A stretch of DNA of 64,000 nucleotides from Vagococcus xieshaowenii. GTDB lineage: Bacteria > Bacillota > Bacilli > Lactobacillales > Vagococcaceae. Shown here piece by piece: positions 18,787 through 26,625 of this stretch. The notes under the pieces were generated by a model, which saw nothing but the letters and a program-made list of their open reading frames with translations, was not told where the DNA came from and did not search any database. Within the stretch, counting starts at the first letter, position 1. Every line of letters starts with the position of its first letter. The stretch is taken from assembly GCF_004792515.1 (NCBI RefSeq), contig NZ_CP038865.1, positions 1,830,001-1,894,000 of the forward strand. Direction: 5' to 3'. A program made the position numbers and the translations under genes.

Positions 18787-19209
18787 TTAATTTTTATTTT
18801 TAAGGTTGTTTAATTCTAGTTCATTCATGCCAGGTTCTGGTGATTCTGTTTCAAACGTATCGTCTTTTGCCATACTTTTTTCGATAGCAGCCGCCACAAT
18901 ACCACCTAAAGCTGACCCAACTATCACTAATAAAATTGTCGGAATAGAATCAATAAGACTCGAAGTACCCGTCATAAATGTGTCTCTCATAATTCCACAA
19001 ACACCGATTGCTAACCCCATATCAACAAATGAAGCATCATCTAGATTACCGGTTAAATTCACGTAATGATTCATGTACCATAATGGACCGATGATAATTC
19101 CTGCAGCCAAAAATCCCCCAAAAATGCCAAACTTACCTAATTCTCCCCATACAGCCATCACCACAACACCAGCTATCAAATATCCAATAAAGCTTCTAAA
19201 AAATTTCAT
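18787..19209 (-). CDS. small multispanning membrane protein, Dha-locus type, subunit B
   Basis: The product (140 aa) has about four hydrophobic helices (FFRSFIGYLIAGVVVMAVWG, FGGFLAAGIIIGPLWYMNH, a MGLAIGVCGIM segment, and LLVIVGSALGGIVAA) followed by a charged 30-residue cytosolic tail. It is paralogous to subunit A: the W-x-M/L-NH and D-x-GLA-x-GV blocks line up. It lies between dhaM and subunit A, spaced 15 bp from the latter. Probably one half of a small transporter for dihydroxyacetone or a C4 polyol or ketose; this is inference from context only. Confidence 0.7.
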   Translation of the reverse strand: MKFFRSFIGYLIAGVVVMAVWGELGKFGIFGGFLAAGIIIGPLWYMNHYVNLTGNLDDASFVDMGLAIGVCGIMRDTFMTGTSSLIDSIPTILLVIVGSALGGIVAAAIEKSMAKDDTFETESPEPGMNELELNNLKNKN

Positions 19210-19247
19210 AATAGATTCTCCTTATTTTAATAAAAAATTATTTTAGC

Positions 19248-19631
19248 CTATAAATAAGATAGTTCTGACAAGATTTCTTCTTTTTCCTGAGTAACTGTTG
19301 ATTTAACAGCCACTGCGAAAGATCCTTCGACTAGAGGGGCATCAATTATTTCTACTTTTGATAAAAGTTCGCTATCTTCAATCAAATCTACAGCTGATTC
19401 CGAGCTCAAAACAGCGCTTCCAATATCGCAAAAAATAAAAATATTCTGACAATCTTTATTAGCTTCTATCGCTTCCATAATCATTATAGCGTTAGTTCCT
19501 ATTCTGCCATCACCTGTTCCTCCTGCAGAAATAATCCTAACTTGATCACATTTACCTGTCATTTCCTCGATCATTTCTTTGGTACCATCTGTAATTTTTT
19601 GACTATGCGAAACTAAAATTATTCCAATCAT
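19248..19631 (-). CDS. dhaM: dihydroxyacetone kinase phosphotransfer subunit DhaM (EIIA-like)
   Basis: The product (127 aa) is a mannose-type PTS IIA domain: GIILVSHSQKITDGT at the N-terminus has the phosphorylatable His (about residue 9), followed by ISAGGTGDGRIGTN and FCDIGSAVLSSE. It takes phosphate from HPr and passes it to the ADP held on DhaL. It is a single-domain DhaM, without the extra HPr/EI domains of the E. coli protein, as usual in Firmicutes. It is separated by 7 bp from the triosephosphate isomerase-like gene. Confidence 0.92.
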   Translation of the reverse strand: MIGIILVSHSQKITDGTKEMIEEMTGKCDQVRIISAGGTGDGRIGTNAIMIMEAIEANKDCQNIFIFCDIGSAVLSSESAVDLIEDSELLSKVEIIDAPLVEGSFAVAVKSTVTQEKEEILSELSYL

Positions 19632-19638
19632 GTTTTAC

Positions 19639-20427
19639 TTACCCCTTTATTTTTTTTACAAGTTTAACTATTAGAGCATAATTTTTGGGATTATGACCAA
19701 ACCTACCAACAAATACACCATCAACATTATCATCAGAAACTATTTCTTCTACATTTTCTAAAGATACTGACCCACCATAGATAATTCTAATTGTATCTGA
19801 TGTTTTTTTATCATATAATTCTTCGATACATTTTCTAATCAAGTGATGCACCTTGTGAACATGAGTTGAACTAGCCGCTTGTGCTTTTCCAATTGCCCAA
19901 GCTGGTTCATATGCAAAAATAATCTTTTTAACATCTTCACGATCAATAGTTGCTAAATCAAGTGATAGTTGTTTTTTCAAAACTTGTTTAATTAAACAAT
20001 AATCCTCGGTAATCTCTAATTCACCAATACAATGGACTGGCGTAACACCATTTCTTAGCGCCAATTTCAATTTTTTATTAATTATATCATTTGATTCTTT
20101 AAAAATTGTACGACGCTCAATATGTCCAATTTCAACATATTTACCGCCCATATCAATGAGTGATTCAACTGAAAATTCACCAGTGAACGCTCCATTTGCT
20201 TCGAATCCAATATTTTGGGCACCCAATCCTATAGAAGAATCCATTAATTCTATAGACACAGGGTAAATTACTCCTAAGCTAGGAAACATGAATTGTTCCA
20301 CTTGGTTCTCATTACCGATTTCTTTCACCACTTCTTTAGAAAATTCACATGCCTCAGTTATATAGTTTTGATAGTTTTTTAAACTAATCCCTACAATTGA
20401 TTTTCTCATATAAACACTATCTTTCAT
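19639..20427 (-). CDS. triosephosphate isomerase-like sugar-phosphate isomerase
   Basis: The product (262 aa) is a TIM-barrel isomerase. The catalytic Lys lies in GISLKNY (replacing the canonical GNWKMN), the His in IGHIERR (canonical IGHSERR) and the Glu in YEPAWAIG, followed by phosphate-binding IIYGGSVSLEN. The altered N-terminal motif matches the divergent TIM-like isomerases of tetrulose pathways (EryH/LerI type) better than glycolytic TpiA. A second, dedicated isomerase beside an RpiB-like protein and a Dha-type kinase points to a C4 ketose phosphate route or a local copy of TpiA for DHAP. The ORF start has a CATATG context with AACATATG upstream; M at residue 6 or 7 is an alternative. 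Confidence 0.82.
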   Translation of the reverse strand: MKDSVYMRKSIVGISLKNYQNYITEACEFSKEVVKEIGNENQVEQFMFPSLGVIYPVSIELMDSSIGLGAQNIGFEANGAFTGEFSVESLIDMGGKYVEIGHIERRTIFKESNDIINKKLKLALRNGVTPVHCIGELEITEDYCLIKQVLKKQLSLDLATIDREDVKKIIFAYEPAWAIGKAQAASSTHVHKVHHLIRKCIEELYDKKTSDTIRIIYGGSVSLENVEEIVSDDNVDGVFVGRFGHNPKNYALIVKLVKKIKG

Positions 20428-20430
20428 ATG

Positions 20431-21075
20431 TTATTTTTTAAAAGATTCCCAATCTTTTAAGAAACCTTCAATACCAGCGTCAGTTAATGGGTGAGACCAT
20501 AATTTAGGGAATAAACTTCCTGGAATAGTTGCAATATCTGCTCCCACTTCAGCAACCAATTCTACATGCCCTAGATTTCTAATGCTAGCCGCAATAATTT
20601 CAGTGTCGTAGCCGTAGTCGACTAATACTTTTTTCAAATTAGCAATCATTGAAATACTGTCTGTTCCAATATCATCTAAGCGACCAACAAATGGGCTGAC
20701 ATAAGTTGCTCCGGCTTTTGCAGCCATTAAACCTTGTGACACTGTAAAGACAAGTGTGACATTTGTTTTAATTCCTTCTTTAGATAAAATATTAACCGCT
20801 TCCAATCCTGCTTCAGTCATAGGGATTTTTACCACAACGTTATCCGCCCACTTAACAAGTTCTCTTGCTTCTTTAACCATGCCATCTGCTTCCAAAGAAA
20901 TAACTTCAGCACTTACTGGTCCTGGAATTAATTCGCAAATTTCAGTGATAACTTCTTTAAAATCACGACCTTCTTTAGCGATAATTGATGGATTAGTTGT
21001 GACCCCATCGACTAAACCTAATTTATTAATTCGTTTAATTTCATCAACATTAGCAGTATCTAGAAAAAATTTCAT
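20431..21075 (-). CDS. transaldolase/fructose-6-phosphate aldolase-like (FSA/TalC family)
   Basis: The product (214 aa) is the short transaldolase type: [32 protein letters not shown], the Schiff-base Lys in [22 protein letters not shown] and [11 protein letters not shown]. Such enzymes cleave or join C3 units (dihydroxyacetone or a transaldolase reaction). It lies 4 bp before the TIM-like gene in the operon. With a transketolase and a dihydroxyacetone kinase nearby, it may release dihydroxyacetone that DhaKLM then phosphorylates. Confidence 0.9.
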   Translation of the reverse strand: MKFFLDTANVDEIKRINKLGLVDGVTTNPSIIAKEGRDFKEVITEICELIPGPVSAEVISLEADGMVKEARELVKWADNVVVKIPMTEAGLEAVNILSKEGIKTNVTLVFTVSQGLMAAKAGATYVSPFVGRLDDIGTDSISMIANLKKVLVDYGYDTEIIAASIRNLGHVELVAEVGADIATIPGSLFPKLWSHPLTDAGIEGFLKDWESFKK

Positions 21076-21093
21076 TTTACTTTTCCTCTTTTC

Positions 21094-21543
21094 TTATTTT
21101 TTAAATTCGTTTTCTTTTTCCATAATTTGGTCGATTTTTCTTGATGAATTACCACCTTCAAATGAAACTGATAAATATTCATCTACGATTTTTTTGGCAA
21201 CTTCGATACCTATCACTTTAGAACCTAATGTAATAATTTGAGCATTGTTACTCAATTGAGCTCTTTCAGCTGAATAAGTATCATGTACTTGCGCTGCTCT
21301 TATACCTGGGATTTTATTAGCTGCCATCGCCATCCCAATTCCAGTCCCACAGCAAAGTATTCCGCGCTCTACTTCATTGGATAATACACCATTAGCAACT
21401 GTAAAGGCGATATTAGGATAATCCACCTCATCTGGTGAAAAACATCCATAATCTTCCACTTCAATCCCTTGTCCTCTTAAATAATTAATTAATTCACTTT
21501 TCATTTCAAACGCATTATGATCTGATCCAATTCCAATTTTCAC
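21094..21543 (-). CDS. RpiB/LacAB-family sugar-phosphate isomerase
   Basis: The product (149 aa) has the family IGSDHNAFEMKSEL start, the active-site CGTGIGMAMAANKIPGIRAAQVHD (Cys and His) and a C-terminal arm that closes the neighbouring active site. Family members isomerise ribose-5-P, allose-6-P, galactose-6-P or, as EryI/DerI, tetrulose phosphates. The CGTGIG variant and gene company favour a specialised sugar phosphate. It is the first gene of the minus-strand operon, with an AAGGAGGAGG ribosome binding site. Confidence 0.9.
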   Translation of the reverse strand: MKIGIGSDHNAFEMKSELINYLRGQGIEVEDYGCFSPDEVDYPNIAFTVANGVLSNEVERGILCCGTGIGMAMAANKIPGIRAAQVHDTYSAERAQLSNNAQIITLGSKVIGIEVAKKIVDEYLSVSFEGGNSSRKIDQIMEKENEFKK

Positions 21544-21575
21544 TAATATCCTCCTCCTTATCTTTTGTTGACTTA

Positions 21576-21604
21576 ATCTTATATCTTTTTCGTTTTGTTG
21601 TCAA
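21576..21604 (-). promoter_or_regulatory. promoter of the rpiB-to-transketolase operon
   Basis: The minus strand has TTGACA (21599-21604), a 17-bp spacer and TAAGAT (21576-21581). The spacer itself contains a CGAAAAAG-type box, probably part of the DeoR operator. Confidence 0.8.
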
Positions 21605-21668
21605 TTGTTTTCTTTAACTTTCGTATACACCCGAAAAACAAAAGAATCCGAAAACAAATAACGAAAAT
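21585..21668. promoter_or_regulatory. array of CGAAA/TTTCG boxes, likely DeoR operators
   Basis: Between the divergent operon and the DeoR gene are several related A/T-rich boxes: TTTTTCGTTTTG (near 21587), ACTTTCG (near 21618) and three plus-strand direct repeats of CGAAAA-type at about 21633, 21649 and 21662. DeoR/GlpR-type regulators bind such TTCG-containing repeated elements. The assignment is by pattern only. Confidence 0.5.
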
Positions 21669-21682
21669 TAGATATATTTCTT

Positions 21683-21711
21683 TTGTATTATACAGTGTTT
21701 TATTGTACAAT
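21683..21711 (+). promoter_or_regulatory. promoter of the DeoR-type regulator gene
   Basis: TTGTAT (21683-21688), a 17-bp spacer and TACAAT (21706-21711), 30 bp before the chosen start codon. Confidence 0.55.
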
Positions 21712-21741
21712 GATTACAATATAGGTAATGGAGGAGATTTT

Positions 21742-22506
21742 ATGTATACACATGAACGAAGAGAGAAAATAATGGATTTATTACAAAGTAAGGACCCTAT
21801 CTCGGTTAATGAACTAAGCAATGAACTAGAGGTTTCAAAAGCAACTATACGATCAGACCTCACTTATTTAAGTAATAATAATTTAATTATTCGAACTCAT
21901 GGGGGAGCAACTAAAACAAAAGAAAATGAAATAATAAAAAAAGATATTAATTATGAAGCAAGAAAGCAAATTAATATAGAACAAAAACAAGAAATAGCAA
22001 AAAAAGCGATGAATTTTATTAAACAGGGAGAATGTATCATTCTAGACGCAAGCTCAACTTGCTATGAATTAGCACGACTTATTAGTCAATCAGACAAAAA
22101 GATAACCGTACTAACTAATGGCCTTCGAACAGCGACTATTTTAAAAGAAAATTTCAATTTAACAGTTATCGTAATCGGTGGTGTGGTAAAAGGAAAATCA
22201 AATGCGATAGAAGGAACATTAGGTATTGAAATTTTGAAAAAAGTTAATATAGACACTTTATTCACGTCTGCTTACGCTATTTCAGATACAGAAGGTTTGT
22301 CTGACTTCAATTTATACGAAGTCGAATTAAAGAAAAAAATGATAGAAGTATCAACTAAAACAATCGGTCTAGTAGACAGTTCTAAATTTGGGAAAAAATC
22401 CATCGCCACTTTCGCATCATTAGAGCAATTAGACACAATTATTACAGACAATCAGATCAGTACAGAAACAAAAAATAATTACATTAACCTTGTAAACATT
22501 GAGTAA
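21742..22506 (+). CDS. DeoR-family sugar-phosphate responsive regulator
   Basis: The product (254 aa) has an N-terminal DeoR HTH (MYTHERREKIMDLLQSKDPISVNELSNELEVSKATIRSDL pattern, residues 1-40, broken here into its two halves) and the ISOCOT-fold sensor domain with LDASSTCYELAR, VLTNG and DTLFTSAYAIS. The start at 21742 follows GGAGGAGAT; the longer frame beginning at 21595 overlaps operators and promoter. It is divergent from the rpiB-dhaLM-transketolase operon and upstream of ppdR/dhaK, so it probably represses both in the absence of a pathway sugar phosphate. Confidence 0.9.
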   Translation: MYTHERREKIMDLLQSKDPISVNELSNELEVSKATIRSDLTYLSNNNLIIRTHGGATKTKENEIIKKDINYEARKQINIEQKQEIAKKAMNFIKQGECIILDASSTCYELARLISQSDKKITVLTNGLRTATILKENFNLTVIVIGGVVKGKSNAIEGTLGIEILKKVNIDTLFTSAYAISDTEGLSDFNLYEVELKKKMIEVSTKTIGLVDSSKFGKKSIATFASLEQLDTIITDNQISTETKNNYINLVNIE

Positions 22507-22535
22507 TTAAATTTACTCAACGTTTACAAGGTTAA
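22484..22535. other. long perfect hairpin at the 3' end of the DeoR gene
   Basis: A 14-bp arm (TTAACCTTGTAAAC / reverse complement) and an inner 6-bp arm (GAGTAA/TTACTC) flank a 6-nt loop. The hairpin includes the stop codon, but no T-run follows. It may be a processing or stabilising element, or reduce read-through into the next gene, rather than a classical terminator. Confidence 0.6.
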
Positions 22536-22570
22536 CTCTAAAAATAAAGATAGCTGGAGGAAATATTGAC

Positions 22571-23386
22571 ATGAAAAAAGACATAATGATTTATACAATA
22601 TCTGATTCAATTGGAGAAACATCACAAAAATTATTAGGTGCCGTTACCGCTCAATATCCTGATTTAACATTCAATAATAACAATAAATTTTCTTTTGTCA
22701 CTCAAGAAAACGAATTGTTAGAAATACTAAGATCTGCTTTGAAAGATGATGCCATTGTCATTAGTACATTAGTAAACAAAAATTTGTTAACTACAGCAAA
22801 AAACTTCAGTTCTAAAAATGGGTTGCAATACTTTGACTTAATGTCCCCTCTATTCGACTTAATTCGACATAAAGCAGGTGAAGAACCTATTGAAAAACCT
22901 GGTATTATTCATAATTTAGATAGTAATTATATAAATAAAATGGCGGCAATTGAATTTGCTGTTAAGCACGATGATGATCACTCACCAGAATCTCTTTTAG
23001 AAGCAGATATCATTATATTAGGCGCTTCTCGTACTTCAAAAACACCTCTAAGTGTTTATTTAGCAAATAAAGGAATCAAAGTAGCAAATATGACGATCAC
23101 TTCAGATATGGATGCCCCTGCTGTCTTATCAAGTATTAATCCTGATAAGATGATTGGATTAGTAATGAAGCCAGAGACTTTAGCAAGTATTAGAAGTAAT
23201 CGCTTAGATACTTTAGGCTTAAAACAGGACAGTAATTATACTAATTTACCAGCGATACAAACTGAATTGGACTACTCAACTAAACTATTTGAACAATATG
23301 GTGCGTATATAGTTGATGCTACTGATAAATCAATTGAAGAAATTGCTTATCTAATAGAAAATCATATCAATCAAAACCGCATATAA
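22571..23386 (+). CDS. pyruvate, phosphate dikinase regulatory protein (bifunctional kinase/pyrophosphorylase)
   Basis: The product (271 aa) belongs to the DUF299/PPDK regulatory family. The N-terminus YTISDSIGETSQKL and the P-loop-like GASRTSKTPLSVYLANKG (about residues 152-169) are diagnostic, as is the DLMSPLFD segment. Members switch PPDK off by ADP-dependent threonine phosphorylation and on by phosphorolysis. PPDK makes PEP from pyruvate. DhaM needs PEP-derived phosphate, so its place between the DeoR and dhaK genes may couple PEP supply to ketose phosphorylation. No ppdK gene is in the window. Confidence 0.9.
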   Translation: MKKDIMIYTISDSIGETSQKLLGAVTAQYPDLTFNNNNKFSFVTQENELLEILRSALKDDAIVISTLVNKNLLTTAKNFSSKNGLQYFDLMSPLFDLIRHKAGEEPIEKPGIIHNLDSNYINKMAAIEFAVKHDDDHSPESLLEADIIILGASRTSKTPLSVYLANKGIKVANMTITSDMDAPAVLSSINPDKMIGLVMKPETLASIRSNRLDTLGLKQDSNYTNLPAIQTELDYSTKLFEQYGAYIVDATDKSIEEIAYLIENHINQNRI

Positions 23387-23452
23387 AAAGAAAAGAAACA
23401 AAAGAAAAAGAAAGTTATTTTGAAGGTAAATAAAAGAAAAGAAAAATAAACG

Positions 23453-23481
23453 TTGACTAAGTGAAAAAATATTGATAATCT
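23453..23481 (+). promoter_or_regulatory. promoter of dhaK
   Basis: TTGACT (23453-23458), a 17-bp spacer and TAATCT (23476-23481), 172 bp before dhaK. A CGAAAAGC box lies just after it, similar to the DeoR boxes. Confidence 0.6.
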
Positions 23482-23522
23482 ATAAATGTAATAACGAAAA
23501 GCAATTTAGTTGATTGTTGTTC

Positions 23523-23615
23523 ATACAGCCAATGAAGGCTGTATAGTTATATCTCTCAAATGTAAGCGTCACCATACTTGTTAACAACATATTCGTATAG
23601 AAGAGCTCTCTATAC
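23523..23615 (+). other. two inverted repeats in the dhaK leader
   Basis: ATACAGCC/GGCTGTAT (23523-23544) can form an 8-bp hairpin, and GTATAGA/TCTATAC (23595-23615) a 7-bp one. Neither has a T-run. They may be operators or a structured leader. Confidence 0.45.
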
Positions 23616-23652
23616 ATATGTTTATAAAAATTTATTATAAGGAGACAACACA

Positions 23653-24645
23653 ATGAAACGATTAGTAAATGATGGATATCAAGTTGTTGAAGAAATGCTA
23701 GAAGGGTATGTATTAGCTAATAATAAATACGCATACCTAGATGATGAAAATCAACGTGTAGTACTTAGTAAACAAATGAGTGCAGAACCTCGTGTAAGAG
23801 TAATTGTTGGTGGTGGTTCTGGACACGAACCTCTATTTTTAGGATATGTTGGTAAAGATTTTGCTGATGCAGCAGTTGTTGGAAATATTAATACGTCTCC
23901 AGCACCAGATGCATGTCTTCGTTCTGTCCAAGCAGTTGATTCAGGAAAAGGTTGTATTTTCTTATATGGAAACTATGCTGGCGATGTTATGAACTTTGAT
24001 ATGGCAGTCGAAATGGCAGCCGAAGAAGGTATCAGAGTTGAAACAGTCCTAGTAACTGATGATGTATGTTCTGCTAAAGAAAGAGAAAACCGTCGTGGTA
24101 TCGCTGGTGATGTACCAGTATTTAAAGTAGCTGGTAGTGCAGCAGCAAAAGGTTATGACTTAGATAAAGTAACCGCTTTAACTCAAAAAGCAAATGATAG
24201 CACTTACTCTATGGGGGTAGCCCTTTCATCTTCTACCCTACCTGTTACAGGAAAAGATATCTTCTTTATGGAAGACGGTGATATGGAAATTGGAATGGGA
24301 ATTCACGGCGAGCCTGGATTAGAACGTCGTAAAATCGATCCAGCTGACAAAGTAGTAGATGAAATCATGGAAAATATCTTAGCTGATGCTAAGCTAGAAC
24401 AAAATGACGAAGTTTATGTATTACTAAACGGTTTAGGCGGACTTCCTGTCATGGATCAATATATTTGTTACCGTCGTGTTCATCAAATTTTAGAAGAAAA
24501 AGGCATTAAAATTCATCGTACTGACGTAGGTAACTACGCAACATCTATGGATATGATTGGTATGTCCGTTACTTTACTAAAACTTGACGATGAGATTAAA
24601 GAATTACTTGATGCACCATGTGATACACCATACTATAAATTGTAA
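23653..24645 (+). CDS. dhaK: dihydroxyacetone kinase subunit DhaK (substrate-binding), possibly tetrulose kinase subunit
   Basis: The product (330 aa) is DhaK: VIVGGGSGHEPLFLGYVG (about residues 50-67), the FLYGNYAGDVMNFDMA block, and the His that binds the keto group covalently in MGIHGEPGLERR (about 217-228). It holds the substrate as a hemiaminal while DhaL transfers phosphate. Its partners DhaL and DhaM are in the divergent operon. DhaK-type kinases are also known for L- and D-erythrulose, and the TIM-like and RpiB-like isomerases here would suit that. RBS AAGGAG lies 9 nt upstream. Confidence 0.92.
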   Translation: MKRLVNDGYQVVEEMLEGYVLANNKYAYLDDENQRVVLSKQMSAEPRVRVIVGGGSGHEPLFLGYVGKDFADAAVVGNINTSPAPDACLRSVQAVDSGKGCIFLYGNYAGDVMNFDMAVEMAAEEGIRVETVLVTDDVCSAKERENRRGIAGDVPVFKVAGSAAAKGYDLDKVTALTQKANDSTYSMGVALSSSTLPVTGKDIFFMEDGDMEIGMGIHGEPGLERRKIDPADKVVDEIMENILADAKLEQNDEVYVLLNGLGGLPVMDQYICYRRVHQILEEKGIKIHRTDVGNYATSMDMIGMSVTLLKLDDEIKELLDAPCDTPYYKL

Positions 24646-24671
24646 AAAAAAATGAAAGTGGGGATTCATTA

Positions 24672-25436
24672 ATGGATTACAAAGAATTTGATATCAATTT
24701 TGGATTAGAAGGAAAAGTTGCCGTAATAACAGGAGGATTAAGTGGTATCGGAGAAGCAACTGCTGAATTATTCATCAAAAAAGGCGCTAAAATTGCTATT
24801 TTCGATGTCCAAGCAGACGCTAAAGAAAAGGCAAATGATAAATTTGGTGATAACGCAATCGGTGTTACTGTTGACGTTACCAAGAAAGAACAAATCGAAT
24901 CTGCTATTGAAGAAACATTAGCTAAATATGGCAAAATTGATTTATTAGTCAACTCAGCAGGCGTTGCTTTACTTGATGATGCTGAAAACCTTTCTGAAGA
25001 ATACTGGGACAAAACGTTTGCTATCAATGTTAAAGGTAGCTTCTTAGTAGCTCAAGCTATCGGAAAACAAATGATCAAATCTGGCGGAGGAAAAATCATT
25101 AACTTAGCCTCTCAAGCTTCTGTTGTTGCGTTAGATAATCATGTGGCATACTGTGCAAGTAAAGGGGCTATTGTATCAATGACTCAAGTATTAGCTTATG
25201 AATGGGCACAATATAACATTAATGTAAATTGTATTTCTCCAACAGTAATTTTAACTGAATTAGGTAAAAAAGCTTGGGCTGGCCAAGTTGGTGAAGACAT
25301 GAAAAAACAAATTCCAGCTGGCCGTTTTGGTTATCCAGAAGAAGTCGCAGCGTGCGCATTATTCTTAGCAGCTGATGCTTCTAACTTAATGACAGGTGAA
25401 AATATGATCATTGATGGTGGTTATACAATCAAGTAA
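24672..25436 (+). CDS. short-chain dehydrogenase/reductase, probable polyol or ketose oxidoreductase
   Basis: The product (254 aa) is a classical SDR: TGGLSGIGEATAEL cofactor loop (about residues 20-33), Asp after the second strand (FDVQ, suggesting NAD+), NSAG, catalytic Ser in LASQAS, YCASK catalytic Tyr/Lys, and MIIDGGYT C-terminus. It is 26 bp after dhaK, so probably co-transcribed. It likely oxidises a polyol (for example threitol, arabitol or glycerol-like) to the ketose that DhaKLM phosphorylates. An SDR is at the same place in the similar Listeria locus as I remember it. Confidence 0.88.
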   Translation: MDYKEFDINFGLEGKVAVITGGLSGIGEATAELFIKKGAKIAIFDVQADAKEKANDKFGDNAIGVTVDVTKKEQIESAIEETLAKYGKIDLLVNSAGVALLDDAENLSEEYWDKTFAINVKGSFLVAQAIGKQMIKSGGGKIINLASQASVVALDNHVAYCASKGAIVSMTQVLAYEWAQYNINVNCISPTVILTELGKKAWAGQVGEDMKKQIPAGRFGYPEEVAACALFLAADASNLMTGENMIIDGGYTIK

Positions 25437-25454
25437 TAAAAAAATCAATCTTTT

Positions 25455-25487
25455 TTCGGAGTAGAGAAATCTGCTCCGATTTTTATT
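25455..25487 (+). terminator. terminator after the dhaK-SDR unit
   Basis: CGGAGTAGA and TCTGCTCCG form the stem with a short loop, followed by ATTTTTATTTTA. Confidence 0.85.
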
Positions 25488-25531
25488 TTATTAAAGTAAC
25501 TTAGCTAAATTCAATATTATTTTCCAAACTA

Positions 25532-25584
25532 AAAAATGCCTCCCAAAAGTTAGATGCTTATTCTAACTTTTGGGAGGCATTTTT
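25532..25584. terminator. bidirectional terminator at the end of the WxL operon
   Basis: A 23-bp perfect stem (AAAAATGCCTCCCAAAAG... and its reverse complement), with A and T runs on the outside, works on both strands. It ends just before the minus-strand DUF916 gene stop codon. Confidence 0.9.
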
Positions 25585-25587
25585 ATT

Positions 25588-26625
25588 TCATCTGTCTTTC
25601 ACAACTTTCATCATTTTAATAACCAACAATAATAAAATGATAGATAAACATGTAATTGCTGCAATCAATAATTTTTCATTAGACTGAGGTGTCCTTGGGT
25701 AATCCTTATTGATTTCTTGAGCTTTTGCATGTGTGATCGTTACTTTTTTTGATAAATGCCATTCACCAAGCGCATTCTTTATTACAATATCGTATCGATA
25801 ATCTCCTGGTTTTACAGCCTCAACTATTGGTGAAAACAAGTTGAATTCGCTATTAGGGGCGATACTTAAACCTTTCTTCCTTTCATCTATAAGAGGTGTC
25901 TTATCCCCTTCTTTATAAAATCTAGAACGAATTTCTGCTTTTCTCAGCAAAACTGGTGTTAAATTTTGAATGGTCATTTTTACTACTTGATGATCGTCTA
26001 TTGTATCCACCTTTGCAGATAATGCTTTCAACTTAGGCACAATTGGTTCGTTGTTTTGTGATAATTTTATGGCTGCCGTATATTGTACTTCATGATTTAA
26101 TACCTGTTTTTGGGTATCGTGGTTTACGTTACTCACCTGCACACCACCTAAAATTATCCCTGCAACTTGCTTATTGGGCATATGAACATTAAACCACATC
26201 ACCTTTTTACTGTTACTTGCGACTTCTAGTTGATAATTTTCTTTGTCAACTGTCTGTAAAAAATCTATTGAGGCATCTCCTACCAATTCGACATTCTTCT
26301 TTGTATAGTCAACAATTCCATTGTCATTAGTTGTTGCATTAGTAAAAGCTATTTGGAAATGTTGGGCGTGGTTTTCTTGATTATTAATTTCAATCCCAAT
26401 TTTATCTGATTCATTTGGTTGTAAGCACATATCAAAATAACTAGTAACTTCTTTATTTTGATGATTAGGTAATAGTAACTGGACCGTATAATTAGATATC
26501 CCTTCTGCGCAAACCTTGTTTTCTCCTATGAAGCAATACATTAATATAAAACTACTGATAATCCAAACATATTTTGCTAGGTTAATCGTTAAGTTGTATC
26601 TGTTAATTATTAGCATCTTTTCCAT
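25588..26625 (-). CDS. DUF916/DUF3324 WxL-interacting protein (C-terminal membrane anchor)
   Basis: The product (345 aa) has an N-terminal hydrophobic signal, a DUF916-like beta domain (about residues 45-160, with YFDMCLQPNESDKIGIEI), a DUF3324 domain (about 180-300, ending YRYDIVIKNALGEWHLSKKVTI) and a C-terminal membrane helix plus short basic tail. Such proteins (WxLIP) bind WxL-domain proteins and the peptidoglycan. Its start overlaps the end of the preceding DUF916 gene by 23 bp, so translation is coupled. A tandem pair of non-identical DUF916 proteins at the operon end is unusual but seen in some enterococci. Confidence 0.85.
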   Translation of the reverse strand: MEKMLIINRYNLTINLAKYVWIISSFILMYCFIGENKVCAEGISNYTVQLLLPNHQNKEVTSYFDMCLQPNESDKIGIEINNQENHAQHFQIAFTNATTNDNGIVDYTKKNVELVGDASIDFLQTVDKENYQLEVASNSKKVMWFNVHMPNKQVAGIILGGVQVSNVNHDTQKQVLNHEVQYTAAIKLSQNNEPIVPKLKALSAKVDTIDDHQVVKMTIQNLTPVLLRKAEIRSRFYKEGDKTPLIDERKKGLSIAPNSEFNLFSPIVEAVKPGDYRYDIVIKNALGEWHLSKKVTITHAKAQEINKDYPRTPQSNEKLLIAAITCLSIILLLLVIKMMKVVKDR

